Origin: Dysgonomonas sp. HDW5A
Lineage (GTDB): Bacteria > Bacteroidota > Bacteroidia > Bacteroidales > Dysgonomonadaceae
DNA: 64,000 bases
Reading direction: 5' to 3'
NCBI RefSeq assembly: GCF_011299555.1
Contig: NZ_CP049857.1
Span: 2,108,001 to 2,172,000, forward strand
Of the stretch, positions 38,101 to 44,948 are shown one piece after another. Made by a program: the position numbers and the translations under genes. The notes under the pieces were generated by a model. The model worked only from the letters and a program-made list of their open reading frames with translations. It searched no databases and was not told where the DNA came from. How positions within the stretch are numbered: the stretch's first letter is position 1; every line of letters begins with the position of its first letter.

Positions 38101-38637
38101 AAAGATGATAAAGCTCTTGCTGCATTAGACTACTGCTTGAAGGTTATTCCTGCAAATACTGTTCCAATGGGTGGTGAGTCGGTTTCTTTTGCAGATGCTT
38201 ATTTTGCAATAGACCAACCCGAAAAAGCTGAAGCTGTAATTAAAATAATACTAGATAGATCGGAGCAGTCATTAAATTGGTTCCATCGTTTGAAACCCGA
38301 CCAAATGGCAGGTTCAACAAGTGATATAAGAAGCAATTTCGATAATCTGTTGCGTATTGCTATGGTTTATCAACAACATGGGGATATGGCTAAATACAAA
38401 GCCTTAATTGAGAAATTACAAGGTTATGCACAGTTATATTTCACAAATAGAGTACCTGCTCTAGGAAATTATGCGTTAAAAAATATTACTGATACATCAG
38501 TTAGAGGATATTATGTTGCTGAGAAAGGTTCTGAAAATCAGAAAATTGAAGAAGAGTTAGCTCAGCAATCAATGCAGTTGATGCAACAATTTAGTCCCGC
38601 ACTATTAAAAGAATATACAAGTCAAAGCAACAATTAA
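35137..38637 (+). CDS. DUF2723 membrane protein, O-mannosyltransferase-like
   Basis: A large protein of 1166 residues. About a dozen membrane segments lie in two blocks: residues 1-370 and about 555-665. The family signature is at the start: T-I-E-P-T-A-S-F-W-D-C-G-E-F-I-T, then G-H-P-P-G-A-P. These acidic and His residues resemble the active region of GT-C glycosyltransferases. The eukaryotic relative TMEM260 is an O-mannosyltransferase. The C-terminal 450 residues are soluble and end in TPR-like helices (D-D-K-A-L-A-A-L-D-Y-C-L). It probably transfers sugar to secreted proteins, but this is an inference from the family. Confidence 0.8.
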   Translation: MKKYNLVNNIFGWLSFIIAAITYLLTIEPTASFWDCGEFITSAYKFEVGHPPGAPFFMLTGKFFTLFASDVTQVAKMVNTMSALLSALTILFLFWTITHLAKKLIYADTDKEMSLGQMIAIIGSGLVGALVYTFSDTFWFSAVEGEVYAFSSMFTALVFWLILKWENRADKPGSDKWLVLIAYTMGLSIGVHLLNLLCIPAIVLVYYFKKTQTPNFKGILLALLGSMGLIVVLMYGVIPGFTKVGGAVELFFVNTLGFSYNSGVFTYLIILLLSLAWGLYETLSSKGNLKRAKIAFILTMALSGITFIGSNVLLWIVLLGGLIFFCFKGQKVTFRLVNTSLLCLLVILIGYSSFAIIPIRSTANTPMDQNSPEDVFSLTDYLNREQYGDSPLVYGRTYASEVKRDASGKAIEASKKARYDRIVKKSPDEKDRYFIASEAPSYEYTNTMLFPRMYSDDPRHIQGYKNWGGITDAKVPPTFFENLQYLFKYQINFMYWRYFMWNFSGRQNDIQSLGEINNGNWMTGISFIDEHVLGLGPQDNLPPDIADNKGHNVFYMLPLILGLCGIFFQLTRGKKGEQQLWITFMLFFMTGLAIVLYLNQKPYEPRERDYAYAGSFYAFSIWVGLGVAALWTLLKRYVPETVAAAVVTVLALLVPVQMVSQTWDDHDRSNRYTMRDFGMNYLRSVEKDGILFTNGDNDTFPLWYAQEVEGFRTDVRVSNLSYLQTDWYVDQMRRQAYDSKPLPIEWDKSRYIGDKGMYAYVITKDQIESVLKQQLEKQGGASWMDKMQNDQNFNFGNYYDKNAFTDTVSLDNIMEILKTQDSYIPKNPFIEGGGKEFIIPGNLLYMPVDTAAVDWKALDAAPSPHMVINLGNKNVLYRQELMILEMLNNINKDGWKRPIYFATTVGSDMYLNLKDKNFMLEGLAYRITPGKINPTGVNTEVAYDNMVNKFKWGGIDNPKVYLDENNLRMCKTFRIMFNELIAALINEGKDDKALAALDYCLKVIPANTVPMGGESVSFADAYFAIDQPEKAEAVIKIILDRSEQSLNWFHRLKPDQMAGSTSDIRSNFDNLLRIAMVYQQHGDMAKYKALIEKLQGYAQLYFTNRVPALGNYALKNITDTSVRGYYVAEKGSENQKIEEELAQQSMQLMQQFSPALLKEYTSQSNN

Positions 38638-38715
38638 GATAATATTGCGTCTATAGTGATGAAAGGCATGATTTTGCTTTTCATCATTGTAGACAATATT
38701 ATTTTTAAGAGAAAT

Positions 38716-39420
38716 ATGTTGATAGAACAACCGCCGTTAGTTTATAGACTCCTGTTTCCGGGAGGACATTGGAGGCTACCTAGCAAAAAAGAGAAAGTAA
38801 TTTATTTGACTTTTGATGACGGACCCATACCGGAACTTACGCCGTGGGTTTTAGATTTGTTGGATAGGTATAACATAAAGGCTACCTTCTTTTGTGTTGG
38901 AGATAATGTCAGGAAATATCCGGAGATTTATCAAGATGTTTTAGACAGGGGGCATAAAGTCGGAAATCATACATACAATCATATCCAAGGGATAAAAAAC
39001 TTTACCAAAAACTATATAAAGAATACTCAAGAGGCTGCTGAGTATATAGAATCTCCCTTGTTTCGTCCTCCTCACGGACACATGCGTTTACCTCAATTCT
39101 TTAAGCTTCGTAAAAAGTATAAAATTATACTATGGGATGTTGTAACCCGTGATTATAGTAACAGGTTAACCCCTGACGATGTTCTTAATAATGTGAAGAA
39201 TTATGCACGCAATGGTTCTATTGTTGTATTCCATGACTCATTAAAAGCCGAGAAGAATATGAAATATGCTTTGCCTTTAGCTATTGAATGGCTCAAGGAG
39301 CAAGGATATGTTTTCAAAACAATAGAAGAGGGGCTGGCTGAGGTTTCTAACGAAGCAGTAGAGACGAATCTCCATAACTCAGAAAACGATAATGGTGAGC
39401 TAGTGCGTGATTATAGATAG
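38716..39420 (+). CDS. Polysaccharide deacetylase family protein
   Basis: The product has 234 residues from the ATG before L-I-E-Q-P-P, where relatives begin. GTG and ATG starts 57-60 nt upstream would add a hydrophobic leader and cannot be excluded. The NodB domain starts Y-L-T-F-D-D-G-P-I-P (metal-binding Asp pair), then G-N-H-T-Y-N-H (the two His), F-R-P-P-H-G-H and W-D-V-V-T-R-D-Y. The active site is complete except for normal family variation. The likely substrate is N-acetylglucosamine in peptidoglycan or surface glycan. Its last 25 codons overlap the convergent queA gene. Confidence 0.85.
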   Translation: MLIEQPPLVYRLLFPGGHWRLPSKKEKVIYLTFDDGPIPELTPWVLDLLDRYNIKATFFCVGDNVRKYPEIYQDVLDRGHKVGNHTYNHIQGIKNFTKNYIKNTQEAAEYIESPLFRPPHGHMRLPQFFKLRKKYKIILWDVVTRDYSNRLTPDDVLNNVKNYARNGSIVVFHDSLKAEKNMKYALPLAIEWLKEQGYVFKTIEEGLAEVSNEAVETNLHNSENDNGELVRDYR

Positions 39421-40564
39421 ACATCCACTTGCCTTCGACAAAGGCAGAAACCAATAATAAAAGAGTGCTTTGCGGCTGGTGAAAATTAGTAACTATGCCG
39501 CTTACTACTTTAAATACATAGCCCGGAACAATCATTATTTGAGTATCAGCCAATAAAGTATTTATTGAATGAGAATCAAGATAATCTAAAATGTTCTTGA
39601 GGGCTTTTTCTTTTGATATCGTGTTGCAACCGTTATATGGTTGCCATTGTTCGACTTTTAAAGTTTCAGAATTTGGATTCTGTTCCAAAGCAGCTCCGAT
39701 ATGATATAAACTCTCGAGCGTTCGCACCGATGTTGTACCTACTGCAATTATATTCCCTTTGTGAGATAATATATGTTCAATTGTTTCTCGCTTCACCGAA
39801 ATAAATTCGGAGTGCATTTCATGCCCGTTAATCGTTTCACTCTTTACAGGTTTAAAAGTACCTGCCCCAACGTGTAGGGTAACTTCATCTGTTTGGATAC
39901 CTTTTTTCTTAAGGTTTTCGAATGTTCTTTCCGTAAAATGTAGTCCGGCTGTGGGAGCGGCTACAGAGCCTTTAATCTTAGAATATAGTGTCTGGTAGGT
40001 CTCTTTATCCTTTTCCTCAGTATCACGATTCAAATAGGGTGGAATCGGCAATTCGCCCACTGTATCAAGAATATCTGCAAAAGTATATTGAGAATTATTC
40101 CATTCAAATTTGATTACATGCATATTGCCTGCCGATTGTATCCGTTCGGCTTTCAGTAATACAGTTTCGTTATTTATTATAATTTCTTTTTCGAGAATAC
40201 CTTCTTTCCATTTTTTTAGATTCCCAATCATACATTGCCATGAACAATGATCTGTTGCTTGAAATATTAAATTATAATCGTGTGGAAAATAAGGGTCGAG
40301 GCAGAATATTTCTATTTGTGCCCCCGTTGCCTTCTTGAAGTGGAGACGTGCCTGAATCACTTTCGTATTATTGAATATCATTAGGCTGTCCTCAGGTAAG
40401 TAATCTGTAATAGCCGAAAAACGGCTGTCGGTGATTGTTTTTCCTTTGTAGACAAGCAACTGAGAATTATCCCTCTCTTGGAGTGGATACTTGGCTATTT
40501 TATTATCAGGTAAATCGTAATTATAATCTTTGATATGTATATGGCGAGGGTCAGATAATTCCAT
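39347..40564 (-). CDS. queA: S-adenosylmethionine:tRNA ribosyltransferase-isomerase
   Basis: Makes epoxyqueuosine at the wobble base of tRNAs, using the ribosyl part of SAM. It has 405 residues. The features are the N-terminal Y-D-L-P-D-N-K-I-A-K-Y-P-L, the motif G-S-V-A-A-P-T-A-G-L-H-F-T, the H-V-G-A-G-T-F-K-P segment and the C-terminal Y-R-F-L-S-Y-G-D-S-S-L-L-L, all typical. The stop codon lies 74 bp inside the convergent deacetylase gene, and both ends look genuine. A variant palindrome copy lies about 55 nt upstream. Confidence 0.95.
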   Translation of the reverse strand: MELSDPRHIHIKDYNYDLPDNKIAKYPLQERDNSQLLVYKGKTITDSRFSAITDYLPEDSLMIFNNTKVIQARLHFKKATGAQIEIFCLDPYFPHDYNLIFQATDHCSWQCMIGNLKKWKEGILEKEIIINNETVLLKAERIQSAGNMHVIKFEWNNSQYTFADILDTVGELPIPPYLNRDTEEKDKETYQTLYSKIKGSVAAPTAGLHFTERTFENLKKKGIQTDEVTLHVGAGTFKPVKSETINGHEMHSEFISVKRETIEHILSHKGNIIAVGTTSVRTLESLYHIGAALEQNPNSETLKVEQWQPYNGCNTISKEKALKNILDYLDSHSINTLLADTQIMIVPGYVFKVVSGIVTNFHQPQSTLLLLVSAFVEGKWMSIYNHALAHHYRFLSYGDSSLLLR

Positions 40565-40617
40565 TTTTCTCTTTTTTTATCCGTCAAAATTAATCAACTT
40601 TGTATGAATATGAAAGT

Positions 40618-40640
40618 ATTAAGGTTGCAGACCCTTTTAT
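40618..40640 (-). repeat. Variant copy of the dispersed palindrome, before queA
   Basis: On the minus strand AAAAGGGTCTGCAACCTTAA: both arms are recognisable but the stem is imperfect. It is oriented with queA, opposite to the copy at 40688 that faces the other gene of this divergent region. Confidence 0.5.
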
Positions 40641-40687
40641 TTTTGTATTTTGTAGAATAATAGATTCAGCAAATTGTAAGAACAAAT

Positions 40688-40700
40688 AGGTCTGAGACCT
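40688..40700 (+). repeat. Dispersed palindrome (copy 5, before the DUF2027-Smr gene)
   Basis: AGGTCTGAGACCT, with left flank ACAAAT and right CAAAAC. It is 17 nt before the ATG and oriented with the gene. Confidence 0.78.
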
Positions 40701-40717
40701 CAAAACAAGATATTATT

Positions 40718-41764
40718 ATGAAAGTTGGAGATAAGGTACGTTTTCTAAATACAACAGGTGGTGGCATTGTAAAAGGTTTTCAAGGTAAAGACATAGTCAT
40801 CGTAGACGATGATGGTTTTGATACACCTATACTTATGCGTGAGTGTATTGTAATTGAACCCGCTAATGAAGCACAAGTGCGTCAGTCTGTAAAACCAAAA
40901 GCACAGGAAGTAACTGCATATCAAAAGGAACCAAAGACTGAAAGTCATGTTCCTGTTGTGGAAACTAAAGAGGGAGAGCGTATTACTGCGTGTTTGGCTT
41001 ATCTGCCTTTAGATATAAAAACACTCAGCACAACAGGATACGAATGTTATTTGGTGAACGATAGTAATTTTTATCTCTCTTATAATTATATGAGTAGATC
41101 AGAACAAGGATGGATTAGTCGTGCAGTTGGTACTATAGAACCGAATACCAAGATTTTTCTGGAAGAATTTACGAAGACTGACCTGAATGATCTGGAAAAA
41201 GTTTGTGTTCAATTTATCCCTTATAAGATTGATAAACCGTTCAGCTTAAAGAATCCTTGCTCTTCGGAAATCAGAATTGATACGGTTAAGTTTTATAAGC
41301 TGCATAGTTTCAAAGAAAATGACTATTTCGATGACGATGCCATTATCTATTATCTGATGAAAAACGATCTTACAGAAAGAGAATTATTCGTTTCGGCAGA
41401 GGCTATTGAAGAAGCCATGAAGGAGAAAAAGCAATTGGATCGCCAACAGCCACAACCTATTAAGAAGAAAGATACAGCTTCATCTATTCTTGAGGTCGAT
41501 TTGCATATCGAAGAATTGATAGATAGCACAGCCGGATTAGATGCTAAGGATATTCTTGAATATCAGATAACAAAATTCAGGGAGATACTAGATGAGAATA
41601 AAAGCAAGAAAGGTCAGAAAATTGTTTTTATTCATGGTAAAGGCGAGGGTGTTTTAAAGAAAGCGATATTAAATGATCTGAAAACCCGATACAGTCATTT
41701 GAATTATCAGGATGCTTCTTTTAAAGAGTACGGATTTGGTGCAACTATGATTACTATAAAGTAA
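40718..41764 (+). CDS. DUF2027 protein with C-terminal Smr domain
   Basis: The product has 348 residues and no signal peptide. The N-terminal K-V-G-D-K-V-R-F-L-N-T-T-G-G-G-I-V is a small Tudor/KOW-like barrel. The middle (about 85-225) is the DUF2027 domain. A charged linker follows, then a Smr domain from about 260 with D-L-H-I-E-E-L and the catalytic-type loop F-I-H-G-K-G-E-G-V-L. Smr domains cut or bind structured nucleic acids. It is not MutS2: the ATPase core is absent. Function is unknown, possibly nucleic-acid related. Confidence 0.85.
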   Translation: MKVGDKVRFLNTTGGGIVKGFQGKDIVIVDDDGFDTPILMRECIVIEPANEAQVRQSVKPKAQEVTAYQKEPKTESHVPVVETKEGERITACLAYLPLDIKTLSTTGYECYLVNDSNFYLSYNYMSRSEQGWISRAVGTIEPNTKIFLEEFTKTDLNDLEKVCVQFIPYKIDKPFSLKNPCSSEIRIDTVKFYKLHSFKENDYFDDDAIIYYLMKNDLTERELFVSAEAIEEAMKEKKQLDRQQPQPIKKKDTASSILEVDLHIEELIDSTAGLDAKDILEYQITKFREILDENKSKKGQKIVFIHGKGEGVLKKAILNDLKTRYSHLNYQDASFKEYGFGATMITIK

Positions 41765-41842
41765 GAGTAATATCTAAAGGATTTAATGTCGTATTTGAAG
41801 ACTATAGCAATTGATAGGTTGCTATTTAGGATGAAAAATAAA

Positions 41843-41857
41843 TAGGTCTGAGACCTT
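41843..41857 (+). repeat. Dispersed palindrome (copy 6)
   Basis: TAGGTCTGAGACCTT then AAAATAAAGC. It is 17 nt before the next ATG and oriented with it. Confidence 0.8.
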
Positions 41858-41874
41858 AAAATAAAGCAAGTGAT

Positions 41875-42834
41875 ATGAAGTTTCGGAAGAAGTATAAGAA
41901 TTTATTGAATGCTCTATTTGTATTTATTATTGCATTCTCCTCTTTTTTGGCTTTTGAACCGTTGTTTGAGCATTTGGGACAAAAAGCTTCTCAAGAGTTT
42001 GCTGCTGCTATCTTCGGAACTATTTTTGCCGCTGTAATTACTATGGTATTGCTCAATAAGCAGACCGAGACAGAGGAGGAGAGAAGTCGCAGTGAGAAGG
42101 TTTTCGAGCAAAAGATCACTCTTTATAATCAAGCCATCGATACACTGCAAAGTATTTTCGAAAGACAAGACGACCGGAATCAAATAAAGCTGGAACGATC
42201 TCAAATCACGCAACTGGAATTTCTTCTTGCTAAAATGATGATGATTGGTAATGATAAGACAATAAATGAGTTTAAAGCTTTTTATGAGATTGTTACTAAT
42301 AACTATTCCCCTCAAACAAAAATATTGTACTTAGATTCATCTGATAAGCAAACTATTTTTCGCTTTGCCGATTATTGCAGGGAGGAACTCGGGCTGTCTG
42401 ATAAAACCTTGGAAAAAGAAACCTTAGAGGATATTGTTTTGCAGGGTGAGTTGTTTTACAATATGGAAGAGACAGGAGAGCTACACCCGAATGTTGTTGA
42501 CACTATAAAAGATATCTATGGATATTTGGTGTTCGATCTTGATTTACCTACCCGTAATATTGTTTTTAAATCGAATGGTTTTGATGTATATATCACTAAA
42601 ACCCATGAGGCTGAAATGTGTTTTTTGCAATGCACATTCGATATGAGTACGGTTCGTTTGGTATTAGAGCACGATCATGTAATAAAGGGATTTGCCAAGA
42701 ATAAAGAAGATAATAAGTCCATATTCTTATTCGAATCATCGGATCGGGAGAAAGTGAAGCTATATATTTCCGATATAGAACGTGCCATAAAACAAAGTTA
42801 TTTGCAATCAAAAAAGAAGTTCTTGAATTTATAA
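41875..42834 (+). CDS. Membrane-anchored protein of unknown function
   Basis: The product has 319 residues. Two hydrophobic helices lie near the N-terminus (about 10-28 and 42-60). A charged helical stretch rich in Glu, Arg and Gln (about 62-110) follows and may form a coiled coil. The rest is a soluble mixed alpha/beta domain on the cytoplasmic side, including D-I-Y-G-Y-L-V-F-D-L-D-L and R-E-K-V-K-L-Y-I. No catalytic motif was recognised. It is followed after 15 nt by a lipoprotein gene, so the two may be cotranscribed. Confidence 0.7.
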   Translation: MKFRKKYKNLLNALFVFIIAFSSFLAFEPLFEHLGQKASQEFAAAIFGTIFAAVITMVLLNKQTETEEERSRSEKVFEQKITLYNQAIDTLQSIFERQDDRNQIKLERSQITQLEFLLAKMMMIGNDKTINEFKAFYEIVTNNYSPQTKILYLDSSDKQTIFRFADYCREELGLSDKTLEKETLEDIVLQGELFYNMEETGELHPNVVDTIKDIYGYLVFDLDLPTRNIVFKSNGFDVYITKTHEAEMCFLQCTFDMSTVRLVLEHDHVIKGFAKNKEDNKSIFLFESSDREKVKLYISDIERAIKQSYLQSKKKFLNL

Positions 42835-42849
42835 AAGATATAATTTTTA

Positions 42850-43452
42850 ATGACTAAATATACAATGAAACAGAAGCTATTGGTATTCTTATTGCTTTGT
42901 GCAACAATACTATTCTCGGGCTGTGGGGTAACTAATGACCTTACGAGTGCCTATAATGTAACTAAATGTGAATATGATTATAAATCGATTTCAAATTTAA
43001 CCGTATCGGGGATGAATTTATCGAATGGAATTTCGCCAACTTACATTCCTAAACTATTAGGAATATTGGGAGGGACGGCTTCATCGATACCAATGAATTT
43101 CACACTGAATCTGGATGTGAAAAACCCAAACTCGACAGCTGCTATAATGAACGGATTACAGTATATCATCAGCATCGATGATATTCAGTTTACCACAGGA
43201 CATGTTGATCAAACAATGAATATCGCCGCGGGTACAAGTCAAATTTTACCTTTAAATATTGGAGTTGATCTTGCAACGCTGATGACTAATAATTCAAAAT
43301 CGGCAGTACAAAACATTGCTAAGAATTTTATTGGAATAGGAGATACTAAGTCTAATGTAAAGGTTCAGATCAAACCAACCTTTATGATTGGAGGGACACC
43401 AATTACATCTCCTGCGTACTTTCCTGTAAGCTTCACGTTTGGAGGTAAGTAA
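42850..43452 (+). CDS. LEA type 2 family lipoprotein
   Basis: The product has 200 residues. The lipoprotein signal L-L-V-F-L-L-L-C-A-T-I-L-F-S-G-C has the anchor Cys near residue 25; an in-frame Met five codons later could also start it. The mature part has the LEA_2/WHy pattern of alternating strands (F-T-L-N-L-D-V-K-N-P-N-S-T-A-A-I, then a matching second half). Such domains occur in secreted Bacteroidota lipoproteins of unknown role. It is the last gene before a terminator. Confidence 0.75.
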   Translation: MTKYTMKQKLLVFLLLCATILFSGCGVTNDLTSAYNVTKCEYDYKSISNLTVSGMNLSNGISPTYIPKLLGILGGTASSIPMNFTLNLDVKNPNSTAAIMNGLQYIISIDDIQFTTGHVDQTMNIAAGTSQILPLNIGVDLATLMTNNSKSAVQNIAKNFIGIGDTKSNVKVQIKPTFMIGGTPITSPAYFPVSFTFGGK

Positions 43453-43468
43453 CAAATGATAAAAACGG

Positions 43469-43505
43469 AAGAACCGACTAGTCAATCTGATTAATCGGTT
43501 CTTTT
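43469..43505 (+). terminator. Terminator after the LEA2 lipoprotein gene
   Basis: AAGAACCGA and TCGGTTCTT pair, followed by TTCTTATTT. It sits between convergent genes and may act both ways. Confidence 0.75.
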
Positions 43506-43526
43506 CTTATTTATATATGTCTTCAA

Positions 43527-44414
43527 TTAGAGTATAAAATCTGTTTGTGGAGGATAAAGTCCTATATATTCTTCAGTGATTTCGTCAGCATATGCAATCT
43601 TTAGATTATCTAAAAGATCTTCCTCTTCCAGAACTTCTAAAATAGTATGTATTGCTATGTTTTTGTCTACAACATAACAAAAAATATTCATTGTCGCCGA
43701 TCCGATATCTCCTCCGTCACAATGCCCATTACCCGTCCAGCCCAGACAATTGTTGAATAGCGATTCCACATAATCTCTTTTTTCGATTAGCTCTGCTTCA
43801 TCAGCGTTTTTTTCATATGAATATTGAACAATGAATTCAGTTAAATCATTTACTTCTTCATAACCGGCTTCTTTTTGTTCGCTGATATATTTAGCTAATA
43901 AAAGATCTGTAGAGAGATCATTGTTTTTAGTATCCAGATTTTCAGTTTCTCCTACTTCTCCTAATTTTCCTTGATGGATAGTAAGTGTTTTATCTTCATT
44001 TACCCAGATTTCAAAATAATAGGTTGCACTATCCGATTTCTTGTATAGTTTTACCATTTTCAGATCGGTCTCTTCTGTATTTAGGGCACTATCGTCATTC
44101 CATTCATTGATATTGGGAACTTTTCCCTTTGTATAATACTGCGAAAATAGGTTTATAATTTCCTCTTGAGTAGCATATGTACGGCTATAGTGTTTGAAAT
44201 TATCATCCGTTCCAAATACAAATCTTATTTCAGCATAGTACTCGTTGTTTTGCTTGATTGCTTGTATGTAAATACTGTTTTCTATCGGGTTTTTAGGCTC
44301 TAGGATGATATAGCTGTCTTCATCCTCAGTAAGGCTCTGTATTGTAGTTTTAAGTATATCCTGATCGTGTTTGCGAACGCTGCTTCCGTCTTTTATTAAT
44401 TTGAACTGTATCAT
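43527..44414 (-). CDS. Hypothetical protein with a WGR-like segment
   Basis: The product has 295 residues, acidic, with no signal or membrane segment. The middle Y-Y-F-E-I-W-V-N-E-D-K-T-L-T-I-H-Q-G-K-L-G resembles the start of a WGR-type beta domain, though the Trp-Gly-Arg itself reads Q-G-K-L-G. The C-terminal part contains G-H-C-D-G-G-D-I-G-S-A. Its ATG overlaps the Nudix stop by four bases, so it is the third gene of topB-nudix-unknown. No function is proposed. Confidence 0.65.
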   Translation of the reverse strand: MIQFKLIKDGSSVRKHDQDILKTTIQSLTEDEDSYIILEPKNPIENSIYIQAIKQNNEYYAEIRFVFGTDDNFKHYSRTYATQEEIINLFSQYYTKGKVPNINEWNDDSALNTEETDLKMVKLYKKSDSATYYFEIWVNEDKTLTIHQGKLGEVGETENLDTKNNDLSTDLLLAKYISEQKEAGYEEVNDLTEFIVQYSYEKNADEAELIEKRDYVESLFNNCLGWTGNGHCDGGDIGSATMNIFCYVVDKNIAIHTILEVLEEEDLLDNLKIAYADEITEEYIGLYPPQTDFIL

Positions 44415-44944
44415 ATGCTATTCATGTTTTCTTTAAGTAAATGGTCAAGCCCTTTGGATAGAAAATGTCCGAAATCAAGTTCGAAATTCGGTGTAAATAT
44501 ATCTTTTCCTAACTGGTTTTTGATTTCAGATATCTCCCAGAAACGACCGTCGGATACCTCTTTCAGATCTATTTGCGGGATTTGATTGGTTATGGTATAG
44601 AAGCAATAAGTAAGTTCTCTCTCCCTGTCGGTTTCTATGATATACTTATCGAGGTAATGCAAGGTCAGATCATTTAAACCTATTTCTTCTCCGGCTTCTC
44701 TTGACGCAGCCTCCGAAGGGCTCTCATTCAGATCAATGTGCCCCCCAACCGAAGAATCCCATTTGTCGGGTTGTATATCTTTAGTTGATGAACGTTTTTG
44801 CATATATAATTTGCCTTCCTCATTAAAAACATGGAGATGTATTACCGGATGTAACAGCATAGAGCCACTATGGCACTGACTGCGTGTTGCTTGGCCAATC
44901 ACATTGCCTTGTTCATCTACCAAAGGAAATATTTCTTCTTGCAT
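44411..44944 (-). CDS. Nudix hydrolase (Idi/YfcD-like)
   Basis: The product has 177 residues. The complete Nudix box is at 68-90: G-H-I-D-L-N-E, then R-E-A-G-E-E-I-G-L. The leading E-I-F-P-L-V-D-E-Q-G-N-V-I-G and H-P-V-I-H-L-H-V-F are typical of the isopentenyl-diphosphate-isomerase-like branch, which here more likely hydrolyses nucleoside diphosphate derivatives. It lies four bases after topB and overlaps the next gene, so the three form an operon. Confidence 0.88.
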   Translation of the reverse strand: MQEEIFPLVDEQGNVIGQATRSQCHSGSMLLHPVIHLHVFNEEGKLYMQKRSSTKDIQPDKWDSSVGGHIDLNESPSEAASREAGEEIGLNDLTLHYLDKYIIETDRERELTYCFYTITNQIPQIDLKEVSDGRFWEISEIKNQLGKDIFTPNFELDFGHFLSKGLDHLLKENMNSI

Positions 44945-44948
44945 AATG

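Noticed and set aside
40718-41764. MutS2
   Set aside because: Only the Smr domain is shared; the MutS ATPase and clamp domains are missing and DUF2027 is present.
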